Assembly (NCBI GenBank): GCA_047495785.1
Contig: JBLDXI010000001.1
Span: 620,001 to 684,000 of the forward strand
Direction of reading: 5' to 3'
Length of the DNA: 64,000 nucleotides
Source: Lepidodermella squamata
Taxonomy: Eukaryota > Gastrotricha
Shown here: piece by piece, positions 47,460 through 59,750 of the stretch
Layout: each line of letters starts with the position of its first letter
How positions within the stretch are numbered: the stretch's first letter is position 1
The notes under the pieces: model-generated
Seen by the model: the letters and a program-made list of their open reading frames with translations, nothing else
Told to the model about the DNA's origin: nothing
Databases searched by the model: none
Made by a program: the position numbers and the translations under genes

Positions 47460-50400
47460 ATGGCTACTGCAACTTCACCGAACATTGCGCCGTCGCTGAA
47501 CTCGACTGGCGGAGTCGGCGCGCTCATGCCGCGACTCACGACAACGTCGAGTGGTGCTAAGTCTGCTGTATCGGGCTTGTCGTCGGCGGCTTCGAGGGGC
47601 TCGTCGCCTTTGGAACGCGTCAACGAAATCACAAACCTACCCGAAAACTCACAACCTAGTCGACATGGTCACGATGGTGCTTCTCAGGTTAGCTATTTCA
47701 CATTGTTGAATGAAGAGAGAAGTTGAAAAAAGCAAATTTTTATACGATCGATAAAGGCAGCGCGTAATTCTATCCCGCATGATGAGCATCACTCTGCAAA
47801 TTTAATAAACCGTCGATTTTTTGGGACTTTCATTTTGTAATAAATATTTCAAAATGCGCATTACTTTATTTTAGTCATTTTCTCTGAGCTTTAAATGAGA
47901 AAAATTATGCAACTCTTGTTAAGCAGCTCAACATGATCTTTGCTATCGAGCGATTATGGAGAATAAGCTATTGATTTTTCAGTCCAGGGTTTTTAAACCG
48001 CAGCTCATCGATAGATTATCTAGGCCTCCTAATGGCGAGCGAATGTAAAAAAGTTGGCCTGGAAAATCGCGTTTTATCGCTGTGAAATTTATGCAGAATT
48101 TCAAACTTCAGCCGCCACGTGCGACGTCTTGGGATAGCTAATGGTTTTGACCAACGTTGCGTATCCTATTTAGAAGTATTCACGGTTGATCGGATTTTCT
48201 TTAAATGCTTTGCTCTTTAGCTACGCGATGGAAAAAAATCGAAGGACGAATAATACTCTGGGTTGATCGACGAGAGAGTTGCGTAGGTTCACGCATAATG
48301 CGTTAGCACATCACACTACTGCTAGTGTCTGAGGCGACTTCTTTCATAATTTAACATCTGTGCTTTGCACTTGTCTGGCGTTCTTGGGGGTGGAATACAT
48401 ACAGTTTAAGATTTTTCATTGCTATTTTTTTGGCGGCCGTATTAAGAAACGCTAATTAAATCACAATCGGTGGCTAACTAGCGCGTTTTTATCAGCGAAT
48501 TACCATAGAATAACGCCTCTGTTTTGTTTACGAATGTGCGTTTTTCGGCGGCGCCGCGCACGCTTTGGCACAATTTGGCCGGGCGTTAATCTCGTGTCAC
48601 TTGGCTTTTCAGCTGCGTTGAACAGGCACGGAACAGCTCATTTCCATGCGCAATAATCAAAACGCGGCGCGTCAAGCGGCGTTAGTGGCAAGTAGCAGCA
48701 GCAGCTGCCGCAATAAAATATTGTGGTATGAAAGTCATTCAGTCGGTCAGAGGCAGTCAGTCACCTCTTGTGCTTGCATAGCGTTTTATTTCGGAGGTAA
48801 TAATACGGCTAAATATTATAGTTGCGCGCGCGCTCCCCGCCCCTTACGACAACGTTTTAACACATTATCATCATCGCGCTCATTTGTTTACTACTTTGCC
48901 CTTTGTTTCAAAGCGTTGGCCCTAGTTGTAATACTGCCAAGTGTGACTTGTTCCCTCCGAATCTAGTACCTCAAAAGGTGCGAGCTGCAGGTATTATGCC
49001 GCTGAATTTACTGCGTGGCCCATGTGAGCTCTTGTTATTGCTCTACCGACTGACTGACTACCCACCGGTGACCACTAAGTATGTGTTGTTTCGTTTTTAA
49101 TGTCCAACGGCTGGTTGGAAGCCGGCAAGTAAGTGGGTAATCGGCTCGTTCAGTCCTCAAAAGAAATGTCCTTGCGCGGTTTGGTACACTCGCATCAGAC
49201 GCCGTCTTGCTTGCCCCTCAATGAACTCGTTGAATTCAATACTACGTCGCATCTGTTGAATTCATCATACCACTAGGTTATAATTTAAACGATGATATCA
49301 CCCCACCGTTACCATTTGTAAATTGCAGCGATACACTGCCCGTGTTTACGTTTTAATCTATTTAACATTATGGCCGTCTGGAGTACTTGATTCACGTGTT
49401 TTTTCGTGAAAAAACACGTTGGCCGCAGTTCGCACTCACGCGTGTGTGTGTGTGTGTTCAATTATTTTTTACCTGCTACTGTGTAATTCACCTGGAAAAG
49501 ATAATACGCGCGCCGCTTCTAAGTTTTTTCTTACGATTTACTGTGCGCAAATGAAAACGTCAGGTTTTTCATCGTCGCCGCCGTCTTCTACGTTTTTACA
49601 CTCGGTTTGCTGCTTTTTGCATGAGTCACGCTCTAGGTATATCCTAATTTCTTGCGTTTAATAGCTATTAATTTCTCGGTATAATGTTTTTTTGCTGCGA
49701 GCCTTGTCACGCTGCCAGGCCAAGATGCTGAGTAATTATTAGATAGATCATCGTTAATGTATGCCAAGCCATATGCGATGGTAATTCGTGATCGTGACTC
49801 ATGCTATCTATGGATTCGCTGTGCGTTTGTTAACCGACAGCTGATTTGCCATTCGCTTGCTACCCTCGACGTTCGCGTTGCATTGATCGTACGTCGAGAC
49901 AGGACGACGACCCCAGTCGCGATGCTCATTTTCCGGTGGCCGCATATAGTATGAATGATATTCCCAGCTGTCTGATCGTTTCCTTCCAGTGCCCTATCTT
50001 TGTTGTTTTTACAAATCATCGGCATTGCGCTCTAACGCAAACACATTATTATACCCGTCTATTGATTTTGCAGTTTTTTCTATCGATCGAGACTGCTTGA
50101 TATTTTTATTAAAAACCATGTATATAGCACTAATAATAACAAATGCGAGCTATATTATTAATAATAATGTTGAAACCATTGGCTCGTCGTCGTATGCTTT
50201 AGCTCACACAAGCAGCAGTCTTGTGGTATATCTCCATCACGCCAGCAAAGTTTGCGAAGGGGGACCATTAGCGCCTTAGCGCAGGACATTTTTCCGTTTA
50301 CCTTCTCACCATGCCCAATTCTTATGACGCATGATTTTCTATTTCTATTATAGGCAAGTTTGAAAGTAGGAATGCCAGCCGAGCATTCGACCCCGTTAAT

Positions 50401-53400
50401 GGCCAGCGATTCGCCTGACATCGCTTCGTTCGCAGTAAAACCCTCGCCTGCACTTACTTCGTCCGGTGGTTTCGCGACACTGGCCTCTTTCGCCGGATCC
50501 TTGTTGGGTGCGTCGAACCCGGCCAGTGAGGAGGCAGCTCGTCGTCAGAAGTTGGAGAAATATCGCAAGAAACTGCGCGAGAATCTAGCAAAGCAAGAAG
50601 CCCTGGTGAATAAACGCATTGCTGCTTCCGCCGCCGCTGGTTCTAGCGCCCCATCACAACGTGCTGTTCGGGAGTTCGAACAGGAGATCCACGTATTAGC
50701 CGGTAAGGCGCAAAAGCTGGGTCGCAGCATCGCGCAACTCGAAGCTCAGATCGCCGCGCCGCCTCAACAGCAGTCGAATTCGACGGAGGCGCCGTCATCG
50801 CCTAACCACCGACAACACCAGATCTCGAGTCGACCGTCAGCTCATTCACTAGGTGGCGCTGGCAAGGCGCCGTCGGTCTCCACCAGCAACTCGCCACCGC
50901 ATCAAGTGGTGACCACTCCTTCGGGCACTCATCAAGTCGCCCCGTCGGAGGTGTCACACAAACCCGAACTTCACCGAGCAGGCTCTACTTCGTCGTCACA
51001 CTCTCAGTCCGCAGCTCACACCGGGTCCGGTAAGGGCGCACCCTTGGAAAAAGCCGCTACTTTGCCCGTCAGTTCCTCACAAACCGGTCAAACTTCACGC
51101 CCGCTAGGTGTATTAAGGTAGATTTTTTCGAGTAATTACCTCGACTTCCTCTCAATTTTCTTTTTTTCTCCCCTCATTATTATAGGGACGTGAAGGAAAG
51201 TATCACCAGGTTGGTTTTATTTATGTTTACTACTTACACTTGTCGAGCAAGTGCTAAAATTGACCGGGGTTGTAGCCACTAGTAGGCGCGGCGGTGTTAT
51301 TTAGTTCTTGCTTGTTTGTTTGTTATTTTCTCGCCGACGACGACGACTGAAAATAACGTCGACAAGGCGCAGCAGTTGCGGTCTGATCGGAAGGAAGCGC
51401 ACATGCTGCGTCTTATCCTTCGTTTAATCCGGCTATTTAGAGTACGACGTTAAGAACAAAAGAAGAGCCGTTCGATTTCCGCTGCCGTCGCAGCTGGAGC
51501 GTGGGAGCTTTTTTGCGCTCTGTTTGTGCTGCCTCTTAAAACGCAGGAATGAACTATGTCTGTCGCGAAGATAGGCGCTCTTTTCTTAGAACGCTGTGAA
51601 AACAATAAAATGGATACTTGCCTCTGTTGGCACTGTTTTATTGCGATTAGCTATGTATGACCACGCACCAGAGGTAATAATTTCTGCACTGACGCACATT
51701 GGCGCCGCTGTGCGGTGGAACTGAACGTAGAAGCGAGGCCAGATCGGTCATTAAAAATGCATAAGTGCGGCGGACGAATTTGCGTTATAAGACTCTAACA
51801 CCGCAGAGTTTATCGCCCATAAACAAACGCCCCAGGTCTGGTCTGTTTTGACAGTTATGGCCAAGTATGTATATAAATAGTTATATTTCACAATTGCGTG
51901 CACACTGCAGCGATCGATGCTGAACTTGCTGCGTCGAGTTACAATTTTTGCGCCGCCTCCATAGCAAGAAAAAACCTCCTCCACCTTAAAGTAAAGCGTC
52001 GCGACCGTCGAGTTCATTTCCTCTCGAGTATCATCGCTGTTTTGAATTGTTTATTAGCGCGCACTTCGCACCAGAGATATTGCAAGTGAGTAAATAAACT
52101 AGTCGGATTTTAGTTGCATTTTGGCCTTCTCTCGAGGGTCTGTGGAATCTTCCCCTCACTCTCTCATGTCTTCATGGCACAAAATCAATATTAGCCCGTT
52201 TGTCTGGGACGCGTGAAATATTCGATTTTTTCTCGCGGTCTAATTATGCGCGCGAAATAGCCAAATTTTAAGGCAATACTTGTGTACTCGTGACTCCTTA
52301 TATTTCGAGTCATAAATTATTTAATAGCCATGACTAGATTTATTGGAAATGTAGTGGTCGATTTTTTCTTTCGACTGATAATGAGTAAAAATGGTTTTGC
52401 TTGAAATTCGTCGTCGATTTAGCACTTTTCGCCTACGCCCATCGCATACTACCCAAGACCAGCTGTCGGGCAGCAATGGACCACGCAAATTTGGCTCTGC
52501 GGACAATCTGCACCAACGTTCGTGACTTCAAATTTTCAATCGATATTTGTATTTGAACCATAATTAATGCTACAGTCAATTTGTCGAACATCTCGAGCAG
52601 CAGTGGCAGCTGCGAGACAGCCGATAGCGGAGCTGCGATGACAGCGCAAACTGGTCGCCAGGGCAAGCATATTGGCCCGAGCCAGTTGGCGCAACCTCAC
52701 AACACCCAGCAATCCACCGGTGCTCATGCCTCAGCGCTAGACAAAACAAAATCTTCAGCTTCATCCTCTCATACTCACCCGGCTACGTCTCACAGTGGAG
52801 CGCCTGGTCGGCCCGGTCAACAAGGACAGTCCCTCGGCGAGAAGGCGAACGCCGGGACCCTACCCGCCAGGTATACTTTGTTCCACCTCATCTGACATGT
52901 AGTTTTGTTGTTTTTAACAAATGACCATTACTGGAATGACGTGAAATATAACACCGCGTGTTGAATGATTTTAATTGAACTAGACTCCGCTCCTCTACAT
53001 CGTTCCCGCATTTTAACGTTCCACCACAAGGGTATGCGTCTTATTTATGACATGGTTTAATTTTTCCAATCGACATGTTCGATCATTTCAATAATTTAAC
53101 CATGTGTAATCAACATACGCTTGCTCCTTTAATTCGTGTCTTGAGTTGCTGCAAAGTTCAATACTAGTTAATCGTCTCGTATATATAAAAGACTTCGGGC
53201 GAATGAGGAAGTTGATTTAGGGCAGAAAATTATGTCATAATGTTGTTTCTATAAGTGTGCGTTTGCTTGCCGCATATTTCAAGACTTGGTGCATCTCTGT
53301 CATTTGACCCAACGGTGTGGTCGAACAGCCAGTCCACGGAGCCTGGAGCCAGGCAAAAGCTTGCTAGAAAATTGTCGTTGTTTCTGCCGACGGATAACAA

Positions 53401-54687
53401 AATAAGGTTTATAAACACCCCGGCAGTTCTCATTGTGTTGAGCCACTTTTCGTAGCATACATCTCTATGTTAAAGTTTCTCTGTTGCTGCTTTGGTCTCT
53501 CTCATATAATTATTGTAATCCATATATATCAAATGTATAATAGTTAGGGGACTGCACAGTCAAATTTATCCTCTAGATCGTGATTAAACTGCAACTCATC
53601 AATTTAACAAACCTGTTCCTTTTTACTAACACTGACATCCAATATTGGGTTGTGTCGAGTTTTGAGTGTTTTCGCCCGAATTTTACGTTAATTTTCTGTT
53701 TTATTTCATTTATTCGAGCAGTTTCAAGTATGCGCAAACCGGTGATGATGCGGTGCCCCCATTTTCGGCGTCTTCAATGGTGTCTGGCGGGCACATTCTC
53801 GAGGATCCGATGGCTGACGATACCGGCAGCTTGATGACGACTGGATCGGGTCACGGACACGTTGCGTTCGCTCAGAGCTACAACTTTCAGACCTCGCCCC
53901 ACGGCAACGCCGGTGCTGCGTTCATCTCGCGCGAACTCGCCGAGTTGAAAGAGCTCAAGACCGAAATGGAGCACATGCGTCGACAATTCGACAAGCTTGA
54001 CAAGCATTGGAACGACAAGCTGGAGAGCTTGCGCATTGAACTCACCGATGTCAAGTACCTGCTCGCGGCGAAACCGTCCCACGACGACATTCAAATCGTC
54101 AACAGGCGCTGCGAAGAATACTCGGCAACGTCGAATGACGCAGTCGAGCATCTGCGCAACGACGTCATGTTGACTCGCAGTGAATTGTCGCGCCAGGACC
54201 AAGATCTCGACAATTCGATTGAAAGGCTCCGTCGCAGGGTCGAAGAGCTTGACTTTGATGCTGTTGCCACAAGGCTCACTTTGGTAAGTTGGAAATTTGA
54301 CTATTTTAAGGAGGATTTTTTTTTAACTTAAAATTTTTCAGATTGAAGCCAAAGTTTCCCAAGTTAGCAATTACGTGCCTGGTCCCGAACCGTCCCTGAA
54401 AAATGTGGCTGCGAAACTGCTCAACGTTCTTTTTGCCCTTGTCGCTCTATTTCTGTTGTTGATTTCAACCGCTTTGTCTATGGCTGCTCCTTTCATCCGA
54501 ACAAGGTAAATATTCAAGTTAGAAAGAAAAAAGTTGCTTAATGGATTATTTTTATACTTTTAGGATTCGTATTATTGTAAGTGCAGTGCTAGCGTTGATT
54601 CTTGCGGTCGCTTATCATTTTTGGCTCTGGCGACTGTTCGCTGACGACGAAACACTGCTCGCTGTGCAAGACCAAATACCTTCGTGA
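47460..54687 (+). CDS. TMCC-family ER membrane coiled-coil protein
   Basis: Transmembrane and coiled-coil domain (TMCC1-3) family. Exons 47460-47687, 50354-51117, 51186-51209, 52423-52517, 52576-52870, 53722-54283, 54342-54505 and 54564-54687; 751 residues. The N-terminal half is Ser/Ala/Gln-rich with a basic coiled coil (EKYRKKLRENLAKQEALVN). Exon 4 carries RKFGSADNL, matching the conserved NKFGSADNI of vertebrate TMCC, and exon 6 carries SFKYAQTGDDAVP, equivalent to SPKYGSEED. A long coiled coil precedes two C-terminal membrane helices (near 682-703 and 713-731) joined by PFIRTRIRI. Vertebrate TMCC1 sits at ER three-way junctions and ER-endosome contacts. Exon 3 is only 24 nt, and introns of 2.7, 1.2 and 0.85 kb are long for this genome. 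Confidence 0.88.
49394..49419. repeat. Perfect 11-bp hairpin
   Basis: ACGTGTTTTTT and AAAAAACACGT are exact complements around a 4-base CGTG loop. It lies inside the first TMCC intron. Confidence 0.7.
49442..49457. repeat. GT dinucleotide microsatellite
   Basis: About eight GT units in the TMCC first intron. Confidence 0.85.
51210..52422 (+). other. TMCC intron between micro-exon and KFGSADNL exon
   Basis: About 1.2 kb with no supported exon. The frame before and after agrees (phase 2), so no missing exon is required. Confidence 0.5.
52871..53721 (+). other. TMCC intron 5
   Basis: About 0.85 kb, AT-rich, phase 2. A frame at 53230-53455 is open on both strands but is unsupported as an exon. 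Confidence 0.5.
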
Positions 54688-54776
54688 AGAAAATGGCTTA
54701 TTTTATTCAGTTAATTCGCGACGATTGCCTGATATTTTAAGTTTAACAAATTAAAAGCAATGGATCATGTTGATTA

Positions 54777-55429
54777 TTAAATGTGGATATAAGACGGATG
54801 AGTGGCTAATTTCGTACTATTTTCAATGTTCTGAAAAATCGCCATAGGGTCTTTCGTTTCAATGAGCGCGCTCGTGTATTTTCTCTTCTCGCCCAAAACC
54901 ACCTTGACGTTGCACAGATGACGATGATTAGTAGTACTTTTTGCTTGTATTATTTTGATTCTTGCTTTAGCAATTGAAGCCATAATTGACGGGCACTCGG
55001 GCGCTGGTCGGTCTTTCTCAAGATTCAATAATTGTATAGGGAGGTCACTTATCTTGTGTCACTTCGAAATTTATAGGGTCGCCAAAACATCTTGCTGATA
55101 AAACTCCTCTTTTCATGTCCGTCCTTCGACCTCTTGGCAAACCACTAAAAGTGAGACCTTTGTTGCGATTTGGTTGCTGCATCTTTTTACCGCCGCCTTT
55201 AAGTACATTTTCAATGAAGGCCAATAATGTAAACCCGCACTCGTGAACAAACGTTTTTCGACTCCGCTGTCGGATCTGCCTTGTCTTTTAATTCTTCGGT
55301 TTTTCCATGACCTCCATCTGTGTCCACGCGATCATCAAGAATCGTTCGATAAGATGTTGCAGAACCCGGTTTATCTTCTAAATTTCTTAATTTGGATGAA
55401 AATCGTTTTATCGTCAATTGATTATCACT
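54777..55429 (-). CDS. Candidate small gene of unknown function (weak)
   Basis: I do not recognise it. Reading the minus strand, an exon 55249-55429 follows an acceptor (GAGTAG) and encodes a charged stretch (SDNQLTIKRFSSKLRNLEDK). A second segment from 55196 encodes GGKKMQQPNRNKGLTFSGLP and beyond. A third, ending at the stop at 54777, encodes NLEKDRPAPECPSIMASIAK and beyond. Joining the second and third segments needs either a 46-bp intron with weak sites (GTGACA...TTGAG) or a one-base shift: the second segment ends at a stop and the third overlaps it in another frame. No start codon upstream of 55429 was found. It is tail-to-tail with TMCC, 90 bp away. It could be a real small gene, a decayed one, or chance. 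Confidence 0.3.
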
Positions 55430-56857
55430 CTACTCTTATTTAATAATGATTGGAGGTGTAAACCAAATCGAAGCAAGTCAATCAGTCTGCACGCCCTCTT
55501 TTACTGTGAAGCCTTCCTTCCCTGTCCGGCTGGGTTGCGTCTTTATGAAAGGAAAGGTTAATAATTTTAGTTTTGTCTTTTTGATAACGATGCTGTTATA
55601 ATATATTATTATAAAAAATGATAAATCTATGTTTACAAACTAACTTTCGGACCTTCACGTGCGTAATCGTAGCTTAAAAAGTCACTGGTAACGGCGGATT
55701 CGACAGTATTTAGCGCTGCTTTCTGCCCTCGATTCTATTGTTGATCACTTTATTCTGATGGTGTAGAAACGGCAGTGTTATTTTTGTTTCCTAACGCAGT
55801 CAGTTGGAGAGTATCATCTATAATATTATTATATTTCAACGCTTTCTCTCGATCATAAACGCGGAACTCTTTCTCTCGCTCTCGCCCTTTCTCGCCCTCT
55901 TGTCTCTTTGTTTTCTCGCTTTTAACTCTCATTTGGCGGCGTGAAAAACCGCTAAAATTTATGATATTGAAAATAATCAGCCTCCGTATAATAATAAATG
56001 AAAAAAGTCGCATCGCAATTATTTCAGTCAAAATGTTGAACTCCCTGCGCGTTTGTAAATATGATTTTTTGTAAATACGTGATGATAATATGCAGTTTCT
56101 CCGTAAAAAAAGCAAACAGTCAATAATAGAAGAACAGTCTTCGATGATATCTCGTTTTCTTTTCGACTCCAGCATGAAAGTTAACTCTAGAGGCTTCTCT
56201 TTCGCCAAGGTGACTTATAGTTCACAGCTTTTCGTCATTTTGAGAATGATTTACCTCTCCGTGCTCAGAGACCTCTTTTTCTTGTTGATTGGAGAAATTG
56301 CTATATTATACAAAATGCTACTATCCATATTATATAAATTGTCAATTATTATATTATTATATTGAAACATCAAATACACTTCTTTTCTCTTATATATTTC
56401 GCTCTCATTGGATGATAATGATTACGATGATAGCAAGTCAACTGAACAGTGACATCAGAAAAAGCAGAAAATAAATCGGATAATTTTAAAATTTGATCTT
56501 TTGGTTCATTTTCATTTGGCGGGATCCAGCCAGTTTCAAGTCGCGCGTCCAGAAACACTGAGAAGCTTAACATGAAAACATGACACGTGCTCCATCCGCA
56601 ATAACATCGTCTAGTGCATTTTATTTCAAGGGGTTAAACAATCCTTTCGTGCTTTCCTGGTCAAAGTCCGCCTGATGCTTTCGTTATTGCACACTCCGGT
56701 TTCAACGGGACTCGTACATATACCATGTGCGTTGTAGTATCATCTGCCGAATACAAACTAAAGGTCGCTCTTTTCCATTGTCTGGTGGTTTATGCACGTA
56801 TGTACTCACTAGTAGCTTCATTTTATTGTTAGGCTATTATAATATCGTTAGCAGCCG
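55430..56857. other. AT-rich intergenic region before BBOX-like gene
   Basis: AT-rich with a CT-rich low-complexity tract near 55853-55920, which makes the minus strand open as Glu/Arg-rich frames. I see no supported gene. An acceptor-like AG at 56831-56832 precedes the next start. Confidence 0.5.
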
Positions 56858-58443
56858 ATGGAAGTGCTATTGAACCGGGCTTTGTGTTTTCGTTTACTCG
56901 CAGCAGCTTCCCGTATCAGCTTGTTACCCCGGTCGAGAAGCCTGTGTATATCCGCGGCTGAGATCGAAAAGCACCCAAAATGGCTGCAAGCCATTTTTCG
57001 TGACAAGCGTACCTACTTTGAAGACGTTCGCCACGTAGAAAAATGCTTCTTGACCGACGTCGAGCAAAACAAATCGCGGGCATGCTTTTCTTTTTCTTTC
57101 GATCACTCGCCCAAGCCCGAATATCGACGAATCGATACCAGCTTTGCGGCTCTTCGCGAGAGTTGCCGTTGCGACAAATGTTTTGCCTACAACGCTCAGC
57201 AGCGGAATAACAATCTAATCCACACCGATTTGAATGAAACACCGGCAGAGGCAACGTTCGATAAGCAAAATCAGCTGCTTCATGTGACCTGGGCGAGCGA
57301 CGGCCACAAGTCGGTTTTTTCTGGACCTTGGCTGCATGCCACTTTTACGCCACACCCTCTTTACGAGTACCCGAAGCACAAGCTATGGACTGCAGACAAA
57401 TATCTGAAAAATTTCCAGAGCTTCGATTTTCACAAGATTTGCACCGAACCGAAGTCGATGTTGCATTGTCTTCTTGGACTTGCTACTTATGGCCTGGTTA
57501 AAATTACGAAGGCGCCCCAGGCACCAGGAGCTTTGGAGGAGCTGTCTAAGCACATGAATTATATCAAGCGAACGCATTACGGGTAAACACTTTGACTCAT
57601 CAGCATTATGCATGAGCTAGAAATTTATCATTTTTTTTAGAACGGTCTTTCAAGTTGAAAACAAGCCTACTGTTACAAATATTGCGTACGCCTACGGAAA
57701 ACTGACTCAGCATATCGACTTGCCGTACTTCGAGTATATGCCAGGGGTAAATTGATTACCAGAAAATCAATTATTTTTTGCATTATTTCTGGGAATCTTT
57801 TTGAAATTAACAAACCCTTTCACACCCATTTTTTTCTTAATAATAGCTTCAATTTCTACACTGCATTCGACAATCGAAGAATGGCGGCGACAGCACATTT
57901 GCTGATGCATTCGCAGTTGCTGAATGGTTGCGAGAAAATAAGAAGGACGTCTTCGACATTCTAACCCAGACCAAGGTTTACGCGTACAACTACACAACTG
58001 ATGTATCTGACGGATTTTTGATGCAAAAAGTCGCACCTATCGTGCTGAATCCTGCTGATGGCTCAGTTAAACGAGTCGTATTTAGCAACCCAACATTCGA
58101 CACGCTGCGGCATTTGAACGTCGAACAACAACGCGATTTCCTCCACGCACTGCAATATTTCATGAAAAAACTGCAAACTTCTGAGTTCCGACTTGTATTT
58201 AAACTAAAAGAAGGTAGGGGGTATTTATAATCGATAGCCAATAATTAAGTGCCATTTTATCCAGGCGAAATCGCCATCTTTGACAATGTTCGCGTCACGC
58301 ATGGACGCGAGGCATTCGACCCGAGAGAAGCTCGCAAGCTTGAGGGCTGTTACATGGATTGGGACGAAATTTATTCAAGAATTCGGCTGATACAGTCACA
58401 GCTCTTCCGTCGTGAGCTAGCTAATCATTATCGGCCGCAGTAG
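56858..58443 (+). CDS. Gamma-butyrobetaine dioxygenase-like 2-oxoglutarate oxygenase
   Basis: Exons 56858-57582, 57641-57746, 57847-58213 and 58265-58443; 458 residues. It belongs to the BBOX1/TMLHE family of Fe(II)/2-oxoglutarate dioxygenases that make carnitine. The zinc site reads CRCDKC with a later His (DGHK), matching the CPCSDC...H of BBOX1 rather than TMLHE. The iron ligands are the HID motif (His266, Asp268, in QHIDLPYFEYMPG) and His412 in THGREAF, with the following Arg for 2-oxoglutarate. The GGDS and LEGCYMDWD blocks also favour BBOX1, whose reaction is the last step, butyrobetaine to carnitine. The first about 35 residues are basic and amphipathic like a mitochondrial presequence, whereas vertebrate BBOX1 is cytosolic. 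The TMLHE alternative is less likely. Confidence 0.87.
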
Positions 58444-58529
58444 GCGATCTTTTCCGGATCGTCTTAGTAACTTTTTTCGCCGGTTGTCTGTTTATTCTTG
58501 TGGTTTTAAACTGTCGTAATCTGACGATA

Positions 58530-58535
58530 AATAAA
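58530..58535 (+). terminator. Polyadenylation signal of BBOX-like gene
   Basis: AATAAA about 87 bases past the stop at 58443. Confidence 0.7.
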
Positions 58536-58774
58536 CTGACGCACGTGCATTTTATGATTTGTTTTGATCGACATAATCAAAGTTCTCTTCGATGGGTAAT
58601 GTGACCCGGTGAAATTCAACTTGGTTCTCTGAGAATTAAGCGGTAGCTGGTGAAGGACGGTGAAGTCAGTTTTATATCAGTTATTTTCGAAGTAAATTCA
58701 TTTTATAGAAAATTCCCAAGTTTTCGTAAGTTTTTTAATGCGCTAAAAACACCCGTTCGAACAATTCACGAGAT

Positions 58775-58780
58775 TTTATT
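58775..58780 (-). terminator. Polyadenylation signal of WAP/mucin-like gene
   Basis: AATAAA on the minus strand, 80 bases past the stop at 58860. Confidence 0.65.
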
Positions 58781-58859
58781 TTAAAATTATGGCAACAATG
58801 CGATAGAATGTGGAGGTATAAAATTAGTTGAGCTCGTTAGTTCAGCTGTGATATGCTCT

Positions 58860-59750
58860 CTACGATTTATCGTTCACCTGCGAAGGGCCATCTTCATCGG
58901 GCCCGCCCAACAGTGACCATTTCGATGCTACTTTTCGAGGCGGTCTCGGGCGCTGCTGGTTGCTCTCAGCAACAACGCGACTCGGCACGTTGAGAACGCC
59001 GTTGCGCCTCGCCATCCACGCCGCCTGGGCTGTTGTAGTCGTTGTCGTCGGCCTCGTTGATGTTGTCGTAGTAGGCTCTGGCGTCGTTGAAGTCGTAGTT
59101 GGCTCCTGCCAGTCAAATGGTGTGCACAGGACGACATTACTGTACAGCAGATGTTTCGTAGGATCGCGCTGAACTTCGAGCCATGCCTCTAAACAAGCCG
59201 GGAGCTTCCGACGACGAGTTGTAGCAGCGGGGAAACCCTCCTCGATAACTTTATTCACAACCCCATTTCCCTGCGCGCCAGAAATTGCCTCAGTGACGTA
59301 GTCAAAAGTTGTTGTTTCACCCTGGGTCGTAGGTTCCTCCGTTGTTGTTGTTGTAGATGGGGTGGAGGTCGAAGTTGTTCGAGTTGTTAACGTCGTGCGT
59401 CTGGTTGTTGTCCTGACAGTTGTCGTGCTTGGCCTTGGAGGGGTAGTGTAAAGAAACGGCGGGAAAAGTTTTACTCCTGCAAGAGATTCGCGCTTCTCAA
59501 CGCTATTCCAACTCGGCGACGGAAAGCAAAACAACCCGCAAGCAGTCGAACAGCAAACCTCCTGCCTCGTGCAAGATAGTTCGACGTAATAAGACGGCTT
59601 TGAACACGCCCCCTTCGTGCAGGGCGCCATGGTTTTCAAGTAAGCTGTATTTTCTGGTGAGCAATCCGTCGGCCTGTCATCGTCATAATTAGCGTGATAA
59701 TTTGCTGCAGCCAAAGCAACGAAAATCGAAAAAACAATAAACCTCAACAT
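58860..59750 (-). CDS. Secreted WAP-like, Thr-rich mucin-like protein
   Basis: Single exon, 296 residues, start ATG at 59750 (MLRFIVFSIFVALAAANY). The first in-frame codon upstream is GTG and was not used. A signal peptide is followed by an eight-cysteine segment ending CTRQEVCC-x3-CG-x2-CF, which resembles the second half of a WAP four-disulfide core. Two Thr-rich, Pro-containing blocks (TTTRRTTLTTRTT and PTTTTSTRPTTTTTT) look like heavily O-glycosylated mucin linkers. A two-Cys segment (PACLEAWLEV...LCTPFDW) lies between them, and the tail is basic then acidic. It is probably extracellular, perhaps cuticle or mucus related or a protease-inhibitor-like protein; function is not established. 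It lies 213 bp downstream of RGM on the same strand. Confidence 0.8.
   Translation of the reverse strand: MLRFIVFSIFVALAAANYHANYDDDRPTDCSPENTAYLKTMAPCTKGACSKPSYYVELSCTRQEVCCSTACGLFCFPSPSWNSVEKRESLAGVKLFPPFLYTTPPRPSTTTVRTTTRRTTLTTRTTSTSTPSTTTTTEEPTTQGETTTFDYVTEAISGAQGNGVVNKVIEEGFPAATTRRRKLPACLEAWLEVQRDPTKHLLYSNVVLCTPFDWQEPTTTSTTPEPTTTTSTRPTTTTTTAQAAWMARRNGVLNVPSRVVAESNQQRPRPPRKVASKWSLLGGPDEDGPSQVNDKS

Larger units (their letters stand above)
47688..50353 (+). other. Long first intron of TMCC
   Basis: A 2.67-kb intron in a genome where most are about 50-60 bp. It contains a GT repeat (49442-49457), an 11-bp hairpin with CGTG loop (49394-49419) and short unsupported open frames. It is a candidate site for enhancers or alternative first exons. 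Confidence 0.6.
58444..58859. other. Convergent gap, BBOX-like and WAP/mucin genes
   Basis: 416 bp between two stops. It holds AATAAA signals on both strands and nothing else I recognise. Confidence 0.6.

Noticed and set aside
55750-56208. 152-codon Glu/Arg/Lys-rich minus-strand frame
   Set aside because: It depends on a CT-rich low-complexity tract and has no domain or splice context.
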